This document shows positions 11,041-19,924 of a stretch of 64,000 bases of DNA, in pieces (positions within the stretch are counted from its first letter, which is position 1; each line of letters opens with the position of its first letter). The DNA comes from Sacculina carcini (lineage: Eukaryota; Arthropoda; Thecostraca; Sacculinidae), in NCBI GenBank assembly GCA_916048095.2, contig OU696587.1, positions 1,938,762 to 2,002,761 on the forward strand. Reading direction: 5' to 3'. A model generated the notes under the pieces. It ran no database searches, was not told the origin of the DNA, and was given only the letters and a program-made list of their open reading frames with translations. A program made the position numbers and the translations under genes.

Positions 11041-14000
11041 TCTCCCCTCCTTACCAAACGTAATCACTTAGGTATCTCGGAGTGCCCCTTATTCTCTCGG
11101 ACCGTCTAAGATTTTCATTCGAGATAGACGTCGGTTGTCTAGGTTCAGGAGCTATCTCATGACGTCTTAACGTGTCAGTTCTCGGTGTCACATTGGGCCG
11201 AGACGGCGCTTCCACTTCTCGTGCAGCAGAATTCCTAGGTACATAAACCGGTATTGCCTCGTCTGTTCTACGTAACTGGCGTCTGTTTCTTCTGAATATA
11301 TTGCCTCCCACGCGCACCTCATAAGAACGAAAACCACGATCGGCTACACATTCTCCTAGTGCCCACTCCTCCTCACCTGGAAGTTTCATCCGTACCGGGT
11401 CGCCTACTTCCAGAGGAGGAAGTAATCTGACAGAGTGGCTTCTGTTGTACTGCACTCGTTGTTTGGCCTGGAGTTTAAGAAGATCATCTTTCAGTCCGTA
11501 TGGCGACTGGGGCATCAACGACTGCCTGGTAACTGGCAAGAGAGTGCGGCATGCACGGCCGAATATATTTTGTGCGGGAGAATACCGTAAACCCTCTCGA
11601 GGTGTGTTTCGCCAGGTAAGCAAAGCCCAATATGGATTTTGTGCGCTTTCAACTGCTTTCCTGATGATATTCTTAACAGTTTTAACAGCGTTTTCCGCCT
11701 TACCGTTAGATAGCGGGTATCTAGGGCTGGAAGTAATATGAGTGATATCAGCGTACTTGGTAAACTCACGGAGCTCACTACTCGAAAATTGTGGTCCATT
11801 GTCTGAAACTGATACTTCGGGGCAACCTAATCTCGCAAATATTGTGATCAATTTCTCCACTACCCCCCGAGTATCCGTCCTATGCAAGACATCTAGTTCC
11901 ACGAAGTTACTCAAGTAATTCACCACGACCATATAAATCGTGCTCTGAAACTGGAACAAGTCAACCCCAACTTTCTGCCACGGTCGCTCGGGTGCATCAT
12001 GCGACAGCATGGGCTCTGCACATTGGGCTGGTTGATGTGCCAAACAAATAGGGCATTTCGAGATTTTATCTCGTACTGCTGCGTTCATGCCGGGCCAGAA
12101 TATATTTTTACGCGCCAAGCGAAGAATTGATTCAACACCAATATGACTTCTATGAAGCCTATCTAGGACTGCAGACTGGATTGAAACTGGTACAACCAAC
12201 CGCTGCGATTTAAAGTCAAGGCCATCCTGTGTGGACAATTCGTCTCTGTGAGTCCAGAAAGGTCCAGATTGGGCAGACATACCACGTTTGGACTCGGGCC
12301 AGCCGTTCATCACAAAATAAATTATTTCTTGCAGTGCCGCATCCTGCTGTGTAGCCTCTCGATACTCTTGCAAGCGTTCTGTGGAGACCGCAAGACCCTC
12401 AGTCATATGAATTTCAAACGCCTGTAGGGCAGCCACTGACACAAGCTGTTCCCTTGAGCTGCTCTACTGAGAGCGTCTGCAATGACAATGGTCGATCCTG
12501 GCTGGTAAACGATATCATAGTCATATCGTTGTAAAGTCAATAGCATGCGCTGAAGGCGGAGTAGAGCGTCTCCTAGTGGATTGGCATGTATAGCAATCAG
12601 CGGTTTATGGTCCGTGTGCACCGTGACATGCCTGGCGTACACAAATTGATCAAGACGATGCATTGTGAATGCAACGGCTAGAAGCTCCTTCTCAATTTGA
12701 GAATATGCACGCTCGGTGGTGGGCAAAGATCTCGAGCAGTACATCACTGGTCGATTGTTTTGCAGTAGCACACCACCTATCCCGGTGCTGGATGCATCGC
12801 ACTGCACTGTGACGGGCAGATATGGGTCATAGAATGCGAGCACCGGTGCTACTGACAAAAGATGTTTCACCTTTGCGAACGCGGCTTCACACTGGACACT
12901 CCAGTACCATTCGTATTTACCACTCGTTAAGTCATGTAAGGGCGCTAGAAGCGTGGACACGTTTGGTATATACCGTGATAGGTAAGTTACTAGCCCGAGG
13001 AATCGTTTCAGGTCTTGCTTGCTCTGTGGCCGTGGGTACTCCAGAATGGATTTCACTTTTGACGGTGACAGACGAAGCCCATTGGCGTCCAATACATGGC
13101 CCATCCATTGGACGTCTTTCAGTTTATAGCGCAATTTTTCATAGTTTAACTTCAAGTTTCGCTCCCGAGCCCGCATCAGAAACTCCCTCAGATTTTTATC
13201 ATGATCTTTCTCTGCAGCCTCTTTTGTGAGACCATTTCCATACACAATGAAATCATCTGCTATAACCTCCACTCCTGCTAGGCCCTCTGTCAATTCATGC
13301 ATGAGGCGTTGCCACAGCTCTGGGGCACAAGAAACTCCAACGGCAGTCTATTATACTTATACCGCCCAAAGGGAGTGTGAAACGTGCATAGTAGTGATGA
13401 TGCTTCTGACAAGCCCACCTGCGAAAATGCCGATCGCGCATCCACAAAGGAAAAACACTTAGCTCCCGTGAATTTATGGGTCACCTCGTCAATGAGGGGT
13501 GTGGTGTAGTGTTCCCTTTTAATAGCTTTATTGAGCGCTCTTGGGTCTAGGCATAGCCTGATATCACCGTTCGCCTTCTGTACGATGACCAGATTTGACA
13601 CCCATTCAGTGGGTTCAGTGACCTTACTGATTATACCTTTTTGTACTAACTCTTTGATTTTATCTTGCATTTGATCCCTCATATGAATTCTCACACGACG
13701 AGGGGGTTCCCCTACTGGTCTGACTCGGTTATCAATCGAAATACAATAATCGGATAGCACAAGGCCCACTCTAGTTTCATCAAACACATCCTGAAACTCT
13801 TGAAATACCCCTTCTCGTGGAAAACATTTTCTACTTTCAGCGCCCGGACGCAAATTGTTTGACGTTTTCACTTCTGAGTGAAGAAAGACAGGCAAATAGT
13901 CCAGAGGATCACAATCATTCACAGTTAATAACCCAAGATCGACTGACGCTTGCAAGCTGAGTACAGGACACAAACATGCATCAACAACATGACACACAAC

Positions 14001-15253
14001 ATTTGTTGTAACTCCGTCCATACACTTCCTCAATTCAAGCGTTGCTTTACCCCGTGTTTTCATAAGGCCCCCATTGAAAGACCTGAGCACCAGCTTACAT
14101 GGGCGTAAAAATGCGCACTCTTCATCGCCAGTTAGACATACATAATGAGACACAGACAGAACATTTGACTCAGAGCCAGAATCAATAAGGAAATTGATTT
14201 TTCGATTATTACGCGAGTACAGAGTTTTGAATGCTTTTCTTTTGATTCGCGCACCTGACACTACAAAGCTGTCTTCAACACGCCCGATCTCTTCTATTGC
14301 GTTGGCACGCCTTTCACCGCCTCTGCCGCTGTGCTGCGTTGCACGGGTCGGTCGCGCCGTCGTCGGTGCCGTGCGAGATTGTCGGTATTGCCCGCTAGAT
14401 GGCGCCACCCATTCACCACCAGATCCAGTCGACGTGCTTGCGCCGGATGTGACGGAACACTCGGGATTGCCGGCAAAATGGTGTCGCCGGCCGCATGCTC
14501 GACACACACGATTGGACGCCGGGCATGCTGAGCGTCGCATGTGATGTTGACGCCTACAAAATCCGCACGTTCTGCGCTCAGTCGAGTATACTGCCGCCGC
14601 GTCATCACACTCATTGTCCTCCGACGTACACACCGTGCTGTTATGCACTTCAGCACTCATAATTTGCTGGTGCCTTTTAGCCGCATCTTCTGCCAATGCG
14701 GTCTTTTGTGCTTGAGCCAGCGTCTGGTCTGACTCTCTCAGCAATGCCTGCTGGGTGGCCTTGTCGGACACACTCATCACCAATCTGTCTCTAATCATTT
14801 CCTCTGTGTCAGAGAACTCACAGTTGGCCGCCTGTCGTCTCAACGCCGCGACAAACGTGCTGATACTTTCACCGGTCTGCTGCACTCGCTGGTAGAAAAT
14901 ATACCGCTCGAGTACTACGTTTTTTCTGGGGTTGCAGTACTCATCAAAACACATCAGCAGTGCATCGAGACCATCGTTCTTTGACCACTGTAAATGTGAG
15001 GCAATCTCTTGTGCCTGTCGACCAATACAATTAAAAAACGTCCCAATCTGGACCTCCGCTGGTTTTTCACGCAACTCTTTGGCCGCTGCAAAGTATGCCC
15101 AATCTCGACGCCACAGCTTACACTCGTTTGCGAGCGATTTTGTGCATAAGTCCAATTCCGGAGGGGCTCGAGCTGCCATACCCGTAGAAAAATATTTCCG
15201 CTCGGAAAGTTAACACCGAATAATTATGGGTATCTATCCCACTTCTGACACCA

Positions 15254-15438
15254 TGTGTCGTGTCAAGAAACGCGTGCAACAACGTAACGTGTATTGACCA
15301 CAAGTCCTGTCAATGTAATGCTGTTCCGCGCTTCTAGCAACATGGACAGCGTGCAGTGTGCTCGTGCAAGATGACACCGCCGCTATATGATATACATGAA
15401 TGGAGACAATGCAATACAATGCAGACATACAAACGCAT

Positions 15439-15515
<77 letters not shown>

Positions 15516-15539
15516 TATATCCTAATGCTACCCGCCACA
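15254..15539 (-). repeat. 5' LTR of the 10.8-15.5 kb Gypsy
   Basis: 286 bp. It matches 10815-11040 apart from a few substitutions and a long (AT)n run at about 15441-15511 that the other LTR lacks. Confidence 0.9.
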
Positions 15540-15544
15540 GTACA

Positions 15545-16262
15545 CACTCAGCGAGGGTTGGTCAGAGACTGGTTTTATTTTGGACAGGTAGGACAGGACA
15601 GGTTACCTTGGACAGGTTTTATTTTTAGGCCTGCTGGGTGTCTAGTCCTATGGATGTGTGAGGTAAGCGAGTTATATATACGAGGAGCATATAATTTAAT
15701 AATTTCGACGACCAGGGAGATAAATTGATAGCGGGAGGACTAACTAAAGGCTTACGATGGCGACTATCAGAACAAACGCTGGTTATGAGAAGAGAACGAA
15801 GATACAAGGGTGAAGATGGAGAATGAATCAATTTGAATGTATAACAGCAAATTTTGAATCGAATCCGTGAAAGAGCAGGAAGCCAGCCAAGCTGCCGAAG
15901 GTGGAATGATGTAGGAGTTTTAGGGGGAAGTCGCAAAATAAATCAACATACTAAATTATACACAGATTGAAGTTGGCGGACAGATTTAAATGGAAGGTGA
16001 AAGATGAGAGAGTTGCAGTAATCAATTTTTGAGAAGATGTAAGAGTTTACTAATAGGGTGGCAGATGCTTCATCAATGAATGCAAGGATAGGACAAAATT
16101 GGCGAATGATAAAACGGCAAGAGCGAGTGAGCTGAGAGAAATTACTTGAGAAGCAAATTGATGGATCGAATATAACTCCCAAGCTGCGAATCTGAGAGGC
16201 AAGAGGAAGATTAATATTGTGAGGGGTGAGTCTAGGAGGGTGGAATACAAGATATTCAGTTT
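15545..16262 (-). mobile_element. 3' end of a CR1-group LINE (LINE C)
   Basis: The minus strand encodes the C-terminal part of a LINE reverse transcriptase in two blocks. 15943-16182 contains FIIRQFCPILAFIDEASA and DYCNSLIFHLPFKSVRQLQ. 15625-15936 contains PTSFHLRQLGWLPALSRIRF and YTFKLIHSPSSPLYL. An in-frame stop lies between the blocks. These motifs are typical of the thumb and C-terminal domain of CR1/L2-group LINEs. The element is 5'-truncated at about 16262. Its 3' boundary is near 15545, where the Gypsy element ends. Confidence 0.75.
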
Positions 16263-17169
16263 TTAATAATACTGCGCGCTCATAATTGTTATAACAATAT
16301 TAAAAACGATACTGCTGCGCTACTGGCTAACTTCGCCAAAAGCAACACAGATGCTGTAGTTTCAGTTATATATTACCATACATTAACAGTACATAACAAC
16401 ACATAACAATACATCATAAAATCATGTACAATACAGAACATACAAGCAAAAATAGGCGCAGCGGGCCACAGTGTAAATACGCGCAGCGAGCAAGAATGTT
16501 GCGTAAGCACAGTGCACACATTTACAATAACGTACAAAAGTGCAACTACAAAATGCAGAAATGGGCGACAATCCCAGACAGAGGTGTAGTCACATTCTGA
16601 AAAGGACCACGAGCTAATATCTAAAGCAATGCTAGTGATATTAGCCTTAGCGGGCGAACAACAAACGAGTGAGCAGAATAATATCCACTTCACTCTAGCG
16701 TTGTGCAATACCCGAGTGACATGATACGCCAAACTACCGAGACACAGAGAGTAGTTCTGCCAGACCCGAATTGTTCAGTGTATCTGCCCCAGATGCGAAA
16801 CACAGGCGCTTTTTTATACGTGCACACATGACGTATAATCGCGTGGTTCTAGAATATTCTCGAACCCGTGCGCATACCAAATATACGGTATGACTCCGCT
16901 CTGTGCTTGCAAACGCTGTTACTAAGTGCGTGAGCAAATGTCAGCACTCTCAGATGCTCTAAATTTAGCAACTAAATTTAGCACCGGACAAACGGTAGTC
17001 ACTAGGCACAAAGCATATAGCACAAAACATCGAAACATGAATCATGGAAAATCAACGCAAATACACAACGCAAATACGGTAACGCGAAGTTATAACAGAA
17101 AAATGCATGTTACACCAAATCAAAAGGAATTAAATTACTCGAAAAACAAATCACAAGTAAACACAAAAC
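16263..17169. other. Unassigned segment with a minus-strand promoter, possible solo LTR
   Basis: No protein family was recognised. A 119-codon minus-strand open frame (16373-16732) starts downstream of the promoter at 16811-16864 but has no recognisable motif. If T5 element 1 and its duplicated TATAC are removed, this segment continues into 23224-23243, which ends GTTTACGCCACA. On the minus strand that reads TGTGGCGTAAAC, a plausible LTR start. The segment could therefore be a minus-strand LTR interrupted by T5 element 1. No matching target duplication was found, so this is only a suggestion. Confidence 0.3.
16811..16864 (-). promoter_or_regulatory. Heat-shock-type promoter: four-unit HSE plus TATA box
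   Basis: Positions 16847-16864 read TTCTAGAATATTCTCGAA, four alternating nGAAn/nTTCn pentamers in perfect register, the binding pattern of trimeric HSF. On the minus strand a TATA box (CGTATAAAAAAGC) lies 29 bp downstream, at about 16808-16820. That HSE-TATA spacing is like hsp70 promoters. The start site would be near 16785. What is transcribed is unknown. Confidence 0.55.
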
Positions 17170-17329
17170 TATACTGTGGCAGCGTGGCTGCGTTTGTTTG
17201 GCGCATTATCGTTGAGTACAGTGTATGTATGTGTGTATGTGTGTGTGTGTGTGTGTGTGCGGGTGTTGTGTGGTCAAGGTCGTGTAAAGGTCACGGTGTG
17301 TGCGTGTGCGTACGCTGCTTGGTCATTAG

Positions 17330-18984
17330 TAGGGCTGTCAAAAGTTAATAAAGTTACTTTTCCACCTAAAGGTCAATTTTTCATAATAGGCCTAAAACTG
17401 CATGAAAAAGTTGTGTACGATAATTATTTAAGAAGTTATTAGGTTACCAAAAGTTACTTTTTCATCGTTAGGTTACTTTTTTTGCTTTCAGGTTACTTTT
17501 TTTGCTTTTAGGTTACTTTTTATCGTCAGGTTACCTTTTGTTATTTTTCTTGTTATTAGGTAAGCTTACCACGAAGTTTGGTGACTTTTTGCAGATATGA
17601 GTCACAAAAACGGTATATATGAGGATAAAATAGGAAAAGAGATGGAATATTTGCTGTGGTGTTGCTTTGTATTAGTGTATATTGTACGACTGTGGGGACT
17701 CAGAACAAGCCCAAGGGCTTCGAGTTCCCTGCCTTATGTATATATACTGTGTTGATTTTTATATTTGTGTCTTGTGGCAAAATACATGATATGAAATGAA
17801 AAAAATTATTAGGTCTGAAGATCAAGAAATGTCAAATATTCTGCTGTTAGGATTTAGCAATTGATATTCACCTTAATATTTGTGCTACTCGTTATGTATA
17901 CGTTTTTCGGTACGCAGGATAGTGAGTTCCATTTTAGGAAATGTCCACGAACCGGAGGATGTCGTGAGATGTTTGGAGCGTGGTATAGTACGATGTGTGA
18001 GCTCTCTATACCAGATACTGCACTGTAGCACTTGACAGTACGTATTTACTTGAACAGGAATTAGCACGTGATTTTCAGGGCTTGAGATAGCGCCATTTTC
18101 CCACGTTTGCCATTTATAAGATTGTGAGCGCAGGGTCAGAGCCGTTGCGAGGAATTATGCCCCCCCCCCCCCCCAAGGCAACACTTGGGGCCCCAATTAT
18201 AAATAAATCACCAAATAATGAATGCAATTATTATACATAATCACATAATACGTGAAGCAACGGCACCCCTCAACATTCGGGCCCCCCGGCCGGGGGGTAC
18301 GGCGTGGCGGTTGCTACGGCTCTGCGCAGGGTGCTACATATGGGAGGACGGGGGGGCATTCACACATGCAGTGTTTACGCTCACACTAATATACAAGCTG
18401 TAGTACGTGCTATTTGATAAGAAGTTCCATTGAAACAATATAAAGAACATTATTGCGACCATTACTAAAAATATTTACATTTGCAATTATTGTATTTCAC
18501 TTTTATATTAGCTTTCCACTTTAAATTACATGTTGATGGTTTTGTTCCTTTTTGCGATGTTGGCCAAATATTGCTAAGTCAATTTTGGTGGTTTGTTGTA
18601 AAAACGGTACCATATCGGAGAGAGGGTGGAAAAATAGTACCAACTCGGGAAGAGGATAGAAAAGGACTGGTGTATTTTCTTACTTCAGAACTCCAAAAAA
18701 TTGACATTTTTTTAAGGCTATTTTTACGAAGGTTAGGTTGTTTTTAGGTTACTTTTTATAGGTTTTTAGGTTAGTTTTTATGTTCACAAACAAACAACAA
18801 ACAAACCGTATATTTCCTATAGCACACAATTAGCAAAGGCGTGATAAACATGTGATGAAGCGATACAAACGTGATAATAACATTACAACTCATAGGTTAT
18901 TTTAAGGTTACTTTTATAGGTTACTTTTTCTAGAAAATAAAGTTACTTTTTTCTGATCTTTAGGTTACTTTTTTGACAGCCCTA
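17330..18984 (+). mobile_element. Non-autonomous hAT-like element (copy 1)
   Basis: 1,655 bp with terminal inverted repeats TAGGGCTGTCAAAA and TTTTGACAGCCCTA, flanked by the perfect 8-bp duplication GTCATTAG (17322-17329 and 18985-18992), the size typical of hAT. No transposase is encoded. Both ends carry many subterminal copies of AGGTTACTTTTT, likely transposase-binding sites. It sits inside a 5' LTR that otherwise matches its partner, so it moved recently. A 188-bp MITE lies at 18137-18324. A possible LINE 3' end lies near 17690-17815. A related, inverted copy is at 62797-63916. Confidence 0.9.
18137..18324 (+). mobile_element. 188-bp hAT-type MITE nested in the hAT element
   Basis: Ends are CAGAGCCGTTGC and GCTACGGCTCTG (inverted). 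It is flanked by the 8-bp duplication CGCAGGGT (18129-18136 and 18325-18332). The interior has a C15 run, GGGGCCCC and a CCCCCCGGCCGGGGGG palindrome. It has no coding capacity. It is the innermost of three nested insertions here. Confidence 0.88.
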
Positions 18985-19118
18985 GTCATTAGTTAGTACG
19001 CTGGACTTATGTGGTTGTGTGAGTGAGTGAGTCTGTGCGTAACCGTGGTTGTGATCAGGTGTGTCCGCCTGGGAGTGCATTGGCGTATTGTTATATTTTT
19101 TCTTCTGCCGTTGTTACA

Positions 19119-19130
19119 AGCTATTTCGGC
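19119..19130 (+). promoter_or_regulatory. Primer-binding site matching the tRNA-Phe 5' end (element 1)
   Basis: AGCTATTTCGGC directly abuts the LTR end (TTGTTACA), whose position is fixed by the 3' LTR and target duplication. Its complement, GCCGAAATAGCT, equals nucleotides 1-12 of animal tRNA-Phe. There is no TGG and no match to a tRNA 3' end. The same 12 nt occur at the same place in element 2, but in a different reading frame. Confidence 0.7.
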
Positions 19131-19144
19131 TCTATTTTTTTGTC

Positions 19145-19924
19145 ATGCAAGCTGCCGTCGGCCCCAAGTCCGAGGCGATGAGCGTTGCGGCTGCCGGCAG
19201 CCCACTGGCGAACCAATCGGCATTTGACGCACGTCTAGTACCAGAATTTAACGGCGATGGTGACGTCGTTGAGTGGCTGACACGTGCCGAGATGTTGTGT
19301 CAGATGCGAGGAGTGTCTACTGTTGCCCTGCTGCCGCTGCGGCTCACAGGGGGGGCTTTTGCAGTTTGGTCTGAGATGCCAGCCGATTGCCGCGGCAGCC
19401 TGGACACAGTCAAGTCGCGTCTGTATGCTGCTTTTGCGCTAGACAGATTTGCGGCTTACGACGCTTTTTCCGGGCGACGCTTGCGCACTGGCGAATCAGT
19501 GGATGTTTTTCTGGCAGAGCTGCGTCGCCTGTCCACACTGTTTGGTGGGGTGCCAGAAGGCACGCTGACTTGCGCTTTTGTGTCCGGCCTTCCCGATAGC
19601 GTTCGCCAAACTATTCGAGCTGGATCCAGAGCCGAAGACCTGGCTCTGGCGGACGTAGTCTGTCGTGCTCGCGCCGTTCTCAGCGACGAGCGCATGAACG
19701 CCGCTGCTGCAGTCGATACTCCTGCCTTAGCACGTCCGTGTGGTCGGCCTGCACATGCGCCGGTGCAGACAACAGGGGCTTTGCAGAACCGTCCGCGTGC
19801 TGGTGGTTCCCGGCCTCGACGTCGCTGCTGGACTTGCGGTAGTACAAGACACATGTCATATGCTTGTCCGGGAAACGGCAGCGGAGGGGCTGCGTCAGCA
19901 CCTGCATCCTCTCCGCGACATTGA
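19145..19924 (+). CDS. Gag of T5 element 1
   Basis: A 259-codon open frame starting at the first ATG after the primer site. It forms the particle that packages element RNA in the cytoplasm. The N-terminal half carries the clade's capsid signature (NGDGDVVEWLTRAEM, LLPLRLTGGAFAVW, TGESVDVFLAELRRL). The C-terminus has an arginine-rich stretch and one CX2CX4HX4C zinc knuckle (CWTCGSTRHMSYAC) near residues 225-238. It overlaps pol by about 60 nt in another frame, consistent with the minus-one ribosomal shift known from LTR elements. It is GC-rich compared with flanking DNA. No break is seen. Confidence 0.85.
   Translation: MQAAVGPKSEAMSVAAAGSPLANQSAFDARLVPEFNGDGDVVEWLTRAEMLCQMRGVSTVALLPLRLTGGAFAVWSEMPADCRGSLDTVKSRLYAAFALDRFAAYDAFSGRRLRTGESVDVFLAELRRLSTLFGGVPEGTLTCAFVSGLPDSVRQTIRAGSRAEDLALADVVCRARAVLSDERMNAAAAVDTPALARPCGRPAHAPVQTTGALQNRPRAGGSRPRRRCWTCGSTRHMSYACPGNGSGGAASAPASSPRH

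Larger units (their letters stand above)
10815..15539 (-). mobile_element. Ty3/Gypsy LTR retrotransposon with both LTRs
   Basis: A minus-strand element flanked by a 5-bp target duplication, GTACA (10810-10814 and 15540-15544). The 5' LTR is 15254-15539 and the 3' LTR 10815-11040, both TGTGGCGGGTAG...ACA on the minus strand. The primer site next to the 5' LTR (15236-15253) reads TGGTGTCAGAAGTGGGA, consistent with a tRNA-Leu 3' end. A purine tract lies at 11041-11058. Internal parts: gag with a Cys-rich region and protease (LIDSGSESNV), then RT start (13290-15179); RT/RNase H (12403-13302); integrase with HHCC, VGVDLFQF and DNGPQF segments (11051-12442). It is broken, with about two interruptions in pol. 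The LTRs differ at about six positions over about 220 shared bases plus an (AT)n expansion, so it is not recent. Confidence 0.9.
17175..19118 (+). repeat. 5' LTR of T5 element 1, interrupted by a hAT element
   Basis: The LTR halves are 17175-17329 and 18985-19118. They are separated by a hAT-like insertion with the 8-bp duplication GTCATTAG. Together they equal the 273-bp 3' LTR except for a longer GT run. An AGGTCG-TGTAA-AGGTCA direct repeat lies at 17277-17293. Confidence 0.92.

Noticed and set aside
16373-16732. A 119-residue host protein downstream of the heat-shock element
   Set aside because: No recognisable domain and no second exon; kept only as part of an unassigned segment.
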